DNA of 64,000 bases from Cladobotryum mycophilum (lineage: Eukaryota; Ascomycota; Sordariomycetes; Hypocreales; Hypocreaceae). Position numbers and translations under genes: made by a program. Shown here in pieces: positions 32,886 through 43,140 of the stretch. The DNA lies in the NCBI GenBank assembly GCA_036429605.1, contig JAVFKD010000004.1, positions 2,852,001 to 2,916,000 of the forward strand, written 5' to 3'. Positions within the stretch are counted from its first letter, which is position 1. The number at the start of each line of letters is the position of its first letter. The notes beneath the pieces are model-generated. The model was not told where the DNA came from and did not search any database. It was given only the letters and a program-made list of their open reading frames with translations.

Positions 32886-34990
32886 ACGACTTTATGACTT
32901 TTATGAGATATGTACAACATACTTTTTTCTACAGCATGTTCTATAAAAGGGCTCTTGTACTAGGCTGGATCCACGACAACGATGCCACGTCTTCAAAGTG
33001 CGTCGCGATTGCGCTCGCTTTGCTGCATGAAGAGGGAGACATGACATGACGTCGACCTAGAAGGTCACGTCCGGGTTCACAGAACAATCTTGTAGTAGAT
33101 ACAACTTTGGCATTTGTTTTGGAGGACCATATTATTACGCTAGCGATTCTCGTTCTTTACTTTTTTCTTTCTTTTTTCTTAGATATGCAATACAATAACT
33201 TTACACATAAAACTCCACTTGTTCATAATCGTGCTTGCTTGCTTCTTCCACTGCCTAATCTTCACATGTCTCATCCCACCACCATGACGTCTTTATCATG
33301 CCAGATCCAGGGGGTCAAAGTGGGCGTTATCTGCCTCCTTGTAGGGCGTTCGGCCCTTGCGGCCCCATTAGAAGGGGGGACGGTCCCGGGATTATCAGGG
33401 GATCCACCCGCCGTTCCACCCGGACGACGACTCATTGCCTCTTTGGGAACCCCTGAACATTGATCTCAGTCAGACCAAAGTCCCGCAATTTGCCCTGAAA
33501 ATCTTTTTTCTCTCTCTTTCTTTCTTACTCGTACGAAAAAACGCTGATCTTGTATGAATTCGTCGTTTAGTAGTCTTGGCATTGGATAAAGAATAAAAAT
33601 TTTCTTTCAGCGGTGAAATATCTTGCGAGATTTATTTTGGAACGATAAGCAGTGGCAATGGAGCTGAGTGAGGCGAACTGTCTGATCTTAGGAAGAGCTG
33701 AGCTAGAGAGGGGAGATCTGACTACATGGCTCGCCACGTGTTGGCCAAGATCCATTCCATCTGACTTTTTTCACGATGGGTTTACTCTCTAAAGGTGGCA
33801 CAAGTATTACCGTAGGATTAACCGAAGCTACCAATACATCCAAGGACTATACAATGGCCTGCTAACAGTCCACGGCCCCCTTGCTACCTGGGATCCACCC
33901 TCATCCCTACGCTCTGCCCCCATTGTATCCAATGGATAATTGCCAAGGCAGTAAGAGCTGCATGGCGCAATAAGTCCTGTGGGTTCTCGTACTTCCCCCT
34001 CCGAAGCGTGGCCCTCATTGATTGCAAAGCGGGCTCCGTGCCATCCATTAAAACGTTTGCAAGAAGGTTCCCAGTCAACTCTCTCAGAGTGGCGTCTCAA
34101 GTGTAGAAATGCAGGAGGAGATGTAGAGACCTATCGATGGCTCCGCGGACTCTGAAAGGCCATGGGGCTGGGCCATAGGGAGAAGGCGGGAGATTAGGGG
34201 AGCAAAAGACTGCAGGGAACTTTACTGCGTATATTGGAAGTATACCACTGATGGCTGGGGTATGGGAAATAGCCCGGGCATGGAATTTATGCAGATGTTG
34301 ACGTGGGGACGTAGGGATAATGGGGGATAGAAAGTGACATTCTCTGCCGGCGTTGGAGAGTATCCTTCTGCTGGGTACCAAGGGACGAGAGCAGCGTTGC
34401 TCATCTCACAAAACTGTCTAGGATCGAAACCTAGACACGTAGCCACTGACTTCTAGAAAAGAAGAAAGCTCAGGATAGACAAAGCACAATCTAGATTAGT
34501 GGGAGATAACGGATAGGAGCTATGAGATAAATTTGAGCTGTCGAGTTTCCCTTCTCGACACTCAAATCAGCACTACTCAGGCATATCGAGTAGCCGGAAA
34601 GATTAAACAAAATCTCACTGATAGCAGTAAACTATTCATGGTGACAATCTGTGTGCGATTAACCTGCTATTGAGCTATTGGCGGTTCAAAGACGGGTGTG
34701 GAATATGATGCGTTAGGGGCCCAAGGGGTCAGTATATCTTATTGCATTAAGATCCAGCTCACACACTAGACCACAGGATTTGAAGCACATAGTTTGGGAT
34801 AGCACATCGGTATTGTTCATCCGTAGTAAGCAATGCAAGTGCCAACCATGAATTGATTCAAAACCGCATTCCTTCTTCAACAGAGCATACCAGATGGGTG
34901 CCGATTCAGCGCATCACACTCGGTATCTTTATTACCTTGCACTCAGTTGGCAAACCCATGAAAACATCCATCCCCTGCAAAGCCCCTTTC
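32886..34990. other. Intergenic with possible relic coding frames
   Basis: The left half is the 3' flank of the reductase gene plus T-rich DNA. On the minus strand at 34222-34446 a 74-codon frame without ATG reads like a protein fragment (CLGFDPRQFCEMSN), but I cannot assign it. A perfect 8-bp hairpin (TGTCTAGG / CCTAGACA, 7-nt loop) sits at 34415-34437 inside this frame. Confidence 0.4.
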
Positions 34991-35679
34991 TTACTCAAAC
35001 TTTGTACGTAAGAATTCTACTAGCAAATTGTCTCTCATATACCCGGCGTAGGTAAAGCGGAACGCCTCTTTTGCGTCCTCCATTGCCCTTTCACCCCCAC
35101 TCTCAAGAAGCATTCGCGCACATTCTATCGCCTCCATTACCCCTTTAGACTGGCCCCGTCCAAACTTGCCGGTAATGATTTGAGCCATGCGTAGTAGGTG
35201 TAGGAAGGGTGAATGTATTGATGGATATGGCTCGGCCCCATGAGCCAGGAGAATACTCATCAGGGCCGGCCTAGGGACATAGGCTGTCCGTATAATGGGC
35301 GACTCTCTAGAAGCATTTATTAAATTAACATCCGCGCCAGAACGAATGAGCGTCAGAAGGATTTCTTCCGCGTCATCGGAGTCAAAGTAATTGTCCATCG
35401 TCAGGTGGAGAGGGGTGCCACTCAGGCGGTCCAAGGCATTGACATTCGCCCCCAAATCGATCAGCTCCTTGATGAAATCAACTGGGGTTTTGGGAAGTCT
35501 GTGCTAGTTATCATCTTGTAACGTGAAGAAACTTTTATTAAGAAGTTAATATGAGCAAAGAATGAGGTCTGCGTAAGTTGATCACTTATCGAGTACCCTC
35601 TGAGACGTTTGCTTTGAGTATACGTACGTGTTAGAAACGAGAGATGTTTACTATTAGTTTGAGAAGGACAAGAGCTCAT
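34991..35679 (-). CDS. Truncated ankyrin-repeat protein
   Basis: Exon 35679-35628 (MSSCPSQTNSKHLSFLT) joins 35481-34991 after a GTACGT donor, giving 180 residues. Exon 2 starts in the middle of an ankyrin repeat (DFIKELIDLGANVNALD, then SGTPLHL) and continues with LIRSGADVNLINA and ILLAHGAEPYP. The C-terminal part (MLLESGG, then DNLLVEFL) parallels the ankyrin gene at 37449-38621 (MLLESDD, RLVEYL). So this looks like a paralogue that lost its F-box and first repeats and acquired, or kept, a short new first exon. It may be a decayed gene. Ankyrin repeats bind proteins; the partner is unknown. Confidence 0.6.
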
Positions 35680-36776
35680 TTATATAGCCGCCTGTTTTAC
35701 TTTGTAACACGAGGTAGAATACACTTTCACAGCGTAGGTTATGCTTTGGGGTGGAATAAGTCCAAATATGACACCGCCACAGCAAGGTTTATATCCTAGA
35801 TGCCAAATATAAAATTAAGATAGACGGTAAAACAATTTCCATGGCCCTTGTAATGTGTTTTATTGTCGCCGCCACCAAAATGGACAAACTATTACCTGGG
35901 GGGCATGATATACCGCTACGTTTGGTGTTTCCACTGTCCTCATTTTACCTTGTGCTTTGCCCACGCCCACACGTCGAGCATGATGTCTGCTCATTCGAAT
36001 AAGTTTTATGGTGTAGCATATTCTTTTGTGGTAGATAAGGTTTTGCGGTCAGTCAAGGTGCCCGCGTGGAACTACATTAATCGTCTCGACATAAGTACTA
36101 TGGCCACAAGAAGAGAGGTGGAGAGACAGTAGGGGATTATCAGAGATGGAGGGAATGCACAAAATGCAATTCTTCCAAGTCTTGTCTTAAATTGCACTGA
36201 TATCGCAAAGGACTGCCCCCAAATAACCCATGGCCCTGTCGGTATGGGGGGTTTGTCCCAATGCTGTCTGAATGTTCTGATGAACTTTTATGGAACCATG
36301 CCGAGTTTCAAAGCATTGATCATCGGTATGAATGGTTTACTCCATACAGTGCTCTGTCTGAAGTTCTGCTCAGTTTAAGTCGTATCAAGTTCTAGAATAA
36401 CCGACGGTCTCGATATGAGTAATTTGTTCTAATTCTCTGTCTGAATGCTCTGCGTGACTTCGAGAAAGCTATGCCCTCGAATAACCGATTGACCTAGCAG
36501 TAGGAGTGGTTTGGGCCAATGTAAATGCCATGAATCACTGCATATTAGGAAATTAAACAAGGGTGACGACCAATGGAACTGGAGCTGCCTCGGGATCCAA
36601 ATGTTCACTTCTCTATCTCTCCGGAGTGAATCACTGCTCCTTTTGCTGCCTGTTATCAATGCCTCAGACAAAGCTCAGGAATAAAGGATCCCTCGTCCCT
36701 CCTCTGTTTCTCTTGTCATCCTCATCTTTCCAACTTCTTCGCCCGTGGTGCTATCATCACCATCATCATCATCAAG
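35680..36776. other. Intergenic with degenerate tandem repeat
   Basis: Only short frames are seen. From 36221 to about 36530 there is a diverged tandem repeat with a period near 85 bp. The stretch just before the small gene at 36777 is CT-rich and ends in an ATC/CAT triplet run. Confidence 0.5.
36221..36530 (+). repeat. Degenerate tandem repeat, about 4 units of 84-87 bp
   Basis: Shared words recur at regular spacing: ctgtctgaa at 36264, 36354 and 36437; aataacc at 36222, 36397 and 36481; and a ggtatgagtggttt-like word near 36241, 36325, 36412 and 36499. The units have diverged strongly by substitution. The origin is unknown; it may be an old satellite or remains of a mobile element. Confidence 0.5.
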
Positions 36777-37234
36777 ATGGAAGCTTCTTTTCGCCATATC
36801 TTGCAATTCTGCTTCCCGGTGCCCTCACGGGCAGATGATGAATTCTGGGCAAACTTCGATGGCCGTTAGCCTTACCCTGACATGTTCATCCCTCTGCTTG
36901 GCTAATGCATAAAGCAGAAACTTCCGCCATCTCCTCTCCCACTCCGTCGCGTAGGTCGCTGGCTCTTCCTGTTGCATACACATCGAAACTAACAGACTAC
37001 AAAGTCAAACGAAAGAGAGAATGCGATGACAAAGAAGAGGAGAATATTGGGCGGATGATCACTGGATATTTCGTCCCACCCAGGACAGGTACGTGCACTG
37101 ATAATCTCTTTGCTGAGGTTTGCCTCTTCATACTAACTGTTTTGGCAGCACCAACTCAACCCTTCGTACATATCTCCGACTACCATTCCGAACCAACAAT
37201 TTATGATGGGGTTTCGTGGAGTATTTCCTATTAA
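36777..37234 (+). CDS. Small protein A of an unrecognised paralogous pair
   Basis: Exons 36777-36864, 36918-36950, 37005-37088 and 37149-37234 give 96 residues. The product starts MEASFRHILQFC, then FPVPSRADDEFWANFDGQTS, then a basic stretch SLKRKRECDD and an aromatic C-terminus ending WSISY. The gene at 39531-39966 shares the FPVPSRADDEFW core, the exon 1 phase, a 33-nt second exon and the KRKR start of exon 3, which strongly supports both models. The donor of intron 1 is weak (gttagc) but a good branch site (gctaat) is present. There is no signal peptide and no known domain. The KRKR motif could be nuclear localisation. I do not recognise the family. Confidence 0.6.
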
Positions 37235-37448
37235 CTAGTACGGCAGCCCGTGAGAACCTGGGCCGAGCGTCTTGCAGGCACGAAGAAGGTGGATAACCAG
37301 GAGAAGAGGCATGGAGAGGGGTCAAGTTGAGATGAATGAAAATGGAAGGTACATACGGAGACACAAGCAATTCATTGGTGTAGTAGAAATGAGAGGGGTG
37401 AGAGGGGATGAGGGAAGCAATATTCTATTCGTGAAATAAATGAATATC

Positions 37449-38621
37449 TCAAAGTCCCTTCGATCGTGCAAGCCAAGCATTCTTCTTCAAAAATAACTTG
37501 TGAAAAATCTCCAAACTCAAATACTCTACTAAACGATCGCTCTTTATACGCATATCACAGCAAGCAAGATGGTATACCCCTCTTGCCTGCCTGATCAGTC
37601 GTCCATCGTCGGACTCCAGCAGCATCCACACGCATTTCCTTTCACAGCTCAAGCAAAGGTCCCTACCACAACCAGGGTTTTCTGTCTCATCATAAAATGA
37701 GTAAAGACGATTGTCTATTATTCTCCGTAGTGGCGGATCCTTGTCGTTCTCCGTATAAGGCCTGGCGCCATGGTCCAAGAGGATACGCATAAGCCACCGT
37801 ACGGGAGGAGAGGCAACGATCGAAATGGGCAACTTTCGATAGCTGCCTCTAAATCCCCCATCATCATAGTATACATAGCTAGTCTTTGATCCACCTAGCA
37901 TGTTTACATCTGCGTTCGCTCCAATGAGGGTCATGACATTCTAACGTAATTTTGCATGGCCAACGGAAATGCCGTTAGCTTTCTCTAACACCATGTGGAG
38001 AGCGCTGTCCCCGTGTTCATCTTGGGCATTGACATCCAAATCAGATGCGGCGGCTGCGTGCAACACGCCAATCGAGTGCTTGGCAGATGCACTGAGAGAC
38101 CGACGCTTGAATCCGATATGAAGACTTGCTCCTCGTTCAAGCAGTAAGTGTGCAGTAGATTCATGTCCCCTAGCTATAGCTAGGCCCAAAGATGTGATCT
38201 CTGATGTCTCTCTTGCCACCCAATCCAGGGTGTTCTCGCCAGTAAAGCCGTACCAACCCCGTGTCGTGAGTTCAATGCTTGCACCATTATCCAAAAGTAA
38301 TGAGACCATATTATCATGCCCCATCAAAGCCGCGAAGTGAAGCGGTTTGTACATGTAAGAGTTGCCATTTATGGCGGCAAGTCCTCCAACGGCGAAGGAA
38401 AACTCCATAGTAGCCAGCATGTTATGAAGGGTCGCCCATACCAAAGACTTAGAGCCGATCACACCTGCCAATTCGATACCCCGTTTATGCAGCATAGTTG
38501 TTGCGGCGGCATGGAAAGGCTTGACCCGTGCAACTTTGATCAGACTCTTCATATCGAGGAAACCAAGAATCATGAACTGGATCTTGTTCGGGAGCTTCCA
38601 CAAAGAGCTTGTCTCTGTCAT
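37449..38621 (-). pseudogene. F-box-like/ankyrin protein broken by in-frame TAG
   Basis: One frame of 390 codons runs from ATG 38621 to the stop at 37449. A TAG at 37943-37941 (codon 227) interrupts it. The N-terminus LWKLPNKIQFMILGFLDMKS resembles an F-box, which links substrates to SCF ubiquitin ligases. Ankyrin repeats follow: YKPLHFAALMGHDNMVSLLL, SLGLAIARGHESTAHLLLER and DVNAQDEHGDSALHMVLEKA. Past the stop the repeat continues in frame (TLIGANADVNMLGG, RILLDHGARPY). The stop lies where a polar residue is expected (KLR-stop-NV), and CAG-to-TAG by a C-to-T change would explain it. It is therefore either a 226-residue shortened protein or a pseudogene. It resembles the truncated ankyrin gene at 34991. 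Confidence 0.75.
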
Positions 38622-39530
38622 TATGAATGACTGCAGTATGAAGTAAGCGGATCATGTGAACTTTTGTTCAGATTATGATATGTCTAAGATGAAGACGTGT
38701 TCTCAAAACAGTCATGAAGACAGCAGTGCTGGGACGTTGAGTGAAGTCTCGTCACGTATATATATTAGCATATTTAACGCATGACTCATCTTAGAGTGGA
38801 ATTCTAGTATGTCTACCTATCTTAGTGTAATGCTTCTGAGTAAAGCTTCGAGTCATGGCAGGGTTTGTGTTCCACAAGTAAAGGGGAAATAACTATGTGG
38901 CATGCAAACTAACCCCGAGTTTTGATGTGTCAGCTGAACGGGGGAGTAAAGCGATTAGGCGGCAGGAAATGATGTGCTTCTGGTCTTGGTGTTCTTGGTG
39001 TTTGGATGATATCGCTTCTTGTCTTGAACATTTCCTTTGCCCAGTGTTCCATAGTCATCAAATGCTCAGAACAAAAGACTAGCACATTTCATTCGACCTG
39101 TCTTTTCCGCAATCGCGCAAGGACCTGAGGCCAATACCACACCCCTCTCTGATGCAGGCCGACTGCTCCAAAGTCATAGCTAACGAAAAGACATTACAAA
39201 AACTCTGTTGGTGACAACATGGTCGATTATCCCTAGATTCCCTAAAAAGCTTGTACCAGCTATAGGCATATGTATGGAGCTACCATAACGTCTATGAACA
39301 AAGCTAGTAGGCTGATAAGGAAGTGGGATCAATAATGCACTTCTTGTATGGATGAGTAGAATTATCTGATGGGGCCTGTGTGCATGCGGCGCCAAGTTCT
39401 GTCAGACATAAACGTGTCGTTGCTCTAGCTTGAGTTCTCAGATGACCGACCGAAGATTGACAAATGCATCGACAAATCGTAAGCTCTATATCATCCCAGT
39501 AATCCCCACGTAGAGTATCAATGATGTCCC
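38622..39530. other. Intergenic, nothing recognised
   Basis: AT-rich in its left part (38640-38850). No gene, RNA or repeat could be supported. Confidence 0.5.
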
Positions 39531-39966
39531 TCACGAACCAAATATAATGTGCTCGAATTGATCATTAATAATGGAGCAGTTATAAGGCCAGCAAGGGAAT
39601 TGCAGTTGTATATACCCATCTTTAAGATAGATATTATAGGGAAAACTCCGGGCTTCCTTCTCCTTCTTCTCCTCTTTTCTTCCTCGTCTTCTTCGTTTTC
39701 TTCGTCTTCTCCTCTTCCGCTTTCCTGCACAATTTATCAGTATTGTCGCGTGTATAATTAGTAAGTTCAACGACTTACGGGATGGAGGAAGGGAGGTGGA
39801 GTTGGAAGTTTCTATTGGATGCATTAGCCAAAATAATTGATCAAGATATCTGTCAACACTTACGGCCATTGAAATGAAGCCAAAACTCGTCATCTGCCCG
39901 TGAGGGTACCGGAAATATGACATAAGTTCGCAGGGCGCCACCAACATACGGAATGAATGATTCCAT
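39531..39966 (-). CDS. Small protein B of the unrecognised paralogous pair
   Basis: Exons 39966-39864, 39811-39779 and 39724-39531 give 109 residues. It begins MESFIPYVGGALRTYVI and then FPVPSRADDEFWLHFNGQTS, matching protein A in core motif, intron phase and length of exon 2 (33 nt). Exon 3 starts KRKRRRRRKRRRRGRK, a purine-rich microsatellite on the coding strand, followed by EARSFPYNIYLKDGYIQLQF and an end in HIIFGS. The C-termini of A and B differ, so either exon 3 was replaced or it diverged fast. A CAT/CAA triplet run precedes the ATG as in A. Role unknown; the very basic block suggests nucleic-acid binding or nuclear import, or is only repeat expansion. Confidence 0.55.
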
Positions 39967-41290
39967 TGTTGTTGTTGTTGTTGTTGATGATAATGATGGT
40001 AGTGATGATAATGATAGTGTTGGTGATGATGGTGAGGGTGATGTGGAAGTTTTTAGCATTGATTGCATCGTCTCATATCTTTTCAGAGGGAGGGAGCCCA
40101 TGCTTGTCCCTTCTATTCTCTGCCAATTTCGTATGCCACCCACTGCAGAGAGGGAAAGTGCACCTGGGCATCTACTTTCACGGCCTGTTCAACATGAAAA
40201 TGGCAACAGGCATATGGTATCGTAGACCGTGGCAACCAAAGCAATTAAAAGATAAAAACACAGCTAGTGTACAATAAAAGAAACAGAGAGAAACCACGAG
40301 TAACAAGAGGAATCAACAGTAACGAGGAGAATCGTCGGTAACAAGAGGAGTCGAGGGTAACAAGAGGAGTCGAGGGTAACAAGAGGAACCGAGGGCAACA
40401 AGAGGAACGAACAGAAATATTAGAAAGAGGGTCATCGATCCCGAGTAATATGTGTACAGAGTATCTACGACTGTGTAGTTTTGCCTCTACCTGCAAGACA
40501 ACAGTGATGTAATATTTTCCCCAGCATTCATCGTGGTTTCATGTCCTCTGCGATACCAAAATGGCAAGCAAAAATATAGAAAGATGGATGACTTCAAACA
40601 TCCTCCAGTCTCTTCTTCTTCTCCAATCCAATTTAAACAACCAAGTCGAACGAATGCAAAATATGGCCATCCGCAGGAGAGATGAAGCTCCACAACAGAC
40701 ACCATACCGCATCTCAATCAATGGCATCGGCATGAACGGCTCATCACTAAGATACGCGCCCAAACACAGACCGCAAAGTAGTCATAGGGGTAACACATTT
40801 ACTCTTATCGGTCGGGAGAGATATCTCGTCAGCCAAATGCCGAAACAGTTCTGTAGAATCATCTCTCACTCCCTCTATGCATCATCGCCACAGGCTGAAA
40901 TGGCAGGCAGGGGATTGACTCTTTATATCCCTAAGCCGTGATTGATGTGGGATGGTCACATTCTTATCTTGGTTTATGAGTCGGAAGAGTAGATTTGCAC
41001 TGTACATTAATTTCTTGCGAGCACCAGATTTGAAATGCACCAGATTTGATGAAGGCAAAAGTGACAAAGGTACCTGAGTACACCGGGTGTCGGGTCGTGA
41101 TGCTGCTCTTTCCTCTGTTGTGGTGTTGATCAAAACGTGGAAGGAACGCCTACTCGCACCCGGCCCTAGTAACGTCATCGCGTTCAATTGCCGGCGGCAG
41201 ATGGATTTATTTTTAACTTCATTTGATGAAGCCTATGGAAAGAAATACCAACTGAACAAAGCGCTGGCTGCATGAAGCGTCGAGTGGTCG
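39967..41290. other. Intergenic with minisatellite
   Basis: It contains the triplet run upstream of small gene B, a 19-bp minisatellite at 40301-40414, and short frames. One ATG frame at 40561-40941 (126 codons, MASKNIERWMTSNILQ) is not recognised and I do not call it. Confidence 0.45.
40301..40414 (+). repeat. 19-bp minisatellite, 6 units
   Basis: Six units of taacaagaggagtcgaggg with variants: units 3 and 4 are identical, units 1, 2, 5 and 6 are diverged. The period is not a multiple of three, so it is probably non-coding. Confidence 0.85.
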
Positions 41291-41750
41291 CTGATTTGAT
41301 TGAGTGGTATCCAAATTGCAGCTCGGTGCAAGAATGGCTTCAAAACCCTCTTCTCCTTACGTTGCGAATTGGCTAACCGTTCCGGCATGGATTTCGGAAT
41401 CCAAAGTAATGCGCCGGAACGAATAGATCGTTCCTCTGCCTCTTATAAGTCATACGGCGTTCTCTTCGTGAATGTTGCCATATTTGGAGCCGTGTCCGGC
41501 GGTGCGCTATCACCATCTCAGTGTCCCATCACCAAACAAGCCCTCAATTCAACAATTTGGTCCATACCAATGCGCCGGCTCTTCACAATGTCTAATGACT
41601 CATTGCAGCTATTGATAATGTTCGTTAGTGCATTGCTGTCATGTATCTGGGTAAATTTCCCCGCTATTGTCGCGAACCTCCCATCTTTCGGCCTCAAAAC
41701 ACCCGCCCCAGTTGCAATACCATATATACGATATCATCACAACCATTCTC
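41291..41750 (-). pseudogene. Relic ORF with two internal stops, family unknown
   Basis: One minus-strand frame reads protein-like over about 150 codons: RPKDGRFATIAGKFTQIHD, then ALTNIINSCNESLDIVKSRR, IGMDQIVELRACLVMGH, then TGA, then DGDSAPPDTAPNMATFTKRT, PYDL, then TAA, then EAEERSIRSGALLWIPKSMP. Both stops could come from single transitions (TGG to TGA, CAA to TAA). No start codon was found. I do not recognise the family. It could be chance, but composition and length favour a decayed gene. Confidence 0.4.
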
Positions 41751-41778
41751 CAACGGGTTAAGCACTCATATTTCCACC

Positions 41779-41888
41779 GGTCTTGTGGTCTAGTGGTATG
41801 ATTCCTGCTTCGGGCTCATCACTCGAAGTCCTGATTCTTCAAGAATCACGTTTGCAGGAGGCCCCGGGTTCAAATCCCGGCAAGACCC
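41779..41888 (+). tRNA. tRNA-Pro (anticodon CGG) with 38-nt intron
   Basis: Acceptor GGTCTTG (41779-41785) pairs with CAAGACC (41881-41887). The D arm is TGGTCTAGTGGTATGA, the anticodon stem is CCTGC/GCAGG with loop TTCGGG-T, and the T arm CCGGGTTCAAATCCCGG is perfect. The anticodon CGG is at 41811-41813. An intron at 41815-41852 follows base 37, the standard place for eukaryotic tRNA introns. A T-run (41889-41894) directly after the gene is the RNA polymerase III terminator. It sits in the accessory block between the relic ORF and the alpha/beta hydrolase. Confidence 0.96.
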
Positions 41889-41894
41889 TTTTTT
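41889..41894 (+). terminator. RNA polymerase III terminator of tRNA-Pro
   Basis: Six T residues follow the discriminator base directly, as expected for termination by RNA polymerase III. Confidence 0.9.
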
Positions 41895-43140
41895 GCGCTT
41901 TCAGGCTGACTGGAAGGCTTGGGCGTGTTTATTTTTTGCCCAATGGACGCACGGGGCACCCAGCATGCGCTATGCAAGGTTTGGGGGCGGAACAGTGGCT
42001 GATGGTTGAGCAAATGCAATTGGCGCACTGTTCGGAGAGCATCAACTTTCACGGCTTGCGGGGCTAGAAATGGGTGACAAGCATATGGTACTGGACAGGA
42101 TCAAATGGACCCACTTCCTGCTTTGGGATTTATCAATGGACCAATAATTGAATACCTAAGCGATTGTTTGCTGCAGAGAAAGGATGCCTATGTATACGAG
42201 ACTTCCAACGACTTGGACATAGTTCCAGTCAGGCAGCTATTTTCACTGGGGAGGCGCCTTGATGGCCTGATTCCATCGAGAAAACTTATGTTTCCCCACC
42301 AAATTGATGGAAGTATTGGAGTGCCTTACTTGATAAAACTCTTTGTGCGCTGAGATGTCGTTTGTAAGCCTTTTTTTTTTGATGTCATGATTCTATGTTA
42401 GTGAGTGCTCAGCCAGGTACCTACCTGAAGGCACATGAAGGTATATCTCCAATCCAATTCTTTCCTTGCTGCTAGTGAGTATCCAAGGGGAATAAACACT
42501 GGAACGCTGAACATGATGGACAGATTCGTACCTGTCGTTCCTCTTTATCTCTAACGTTACTCTGGGTTCCTCGTATTTCTTTTTGTTTCTCTTGTTTCCG
42601 TCTGTTCCTCTCTCTTTCTCTCTCTTTCTCTCTGTTCCTCCTGTTTCTGTTATAAATTAATTAACCATTCTTTCATCAATAGTGTTGTTTTCATTGATAT
42701 TCCATCACAGGCATAGATCCGGCGTAGCATTCTCTTACTTCCACATCCAGCGCTCACCAGCTACTCTTTTTAAACAAATCAATACAGACACGCAGGTTTC
42801 CAGTATTCACAAGATCCCAAATCTATCGCACGTTTATTTTTAATACAGACACTGCATGTAGATTAACCCAATATGCGAAAATCGCATTGTACACATCTTC
42901 CCAAGTACATGAAGCGGCCACATCATTTCAAAACCTCATACCAATATTCCAGAATCGCATTCAATTTAAGTACATCAGCCTAACTTGAAATCAGAAAGCC
43001 TCCGGCGGAGACTGCCACCCATATCGTGATGCTTCAAATCCAAGGATGCTAGGTTTCCCAAGCACCCCCAAGAGGAAGCCATTTACGCGACAAAAATAAC
43101 ATGCAGACTACCTTACACCAAGCCCCCCACGAACCATACA
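41895..43140. other. Intergenic, no gene supported
   Basis: An 82-codon ATG frame at 42105-42353 (MDPLPALGFINGPIIEYL) is unassigned. A CT-rich block (TCTCTTTC repeats) lies at 42540-42650. Otherwise it is mixed intergenic DNA. Confidence 0.45.

Noticed and set aside
42105..42353. 82-codon ATG frame after the tRNA gene
   Set aside because: No recognisable features; may be chance.
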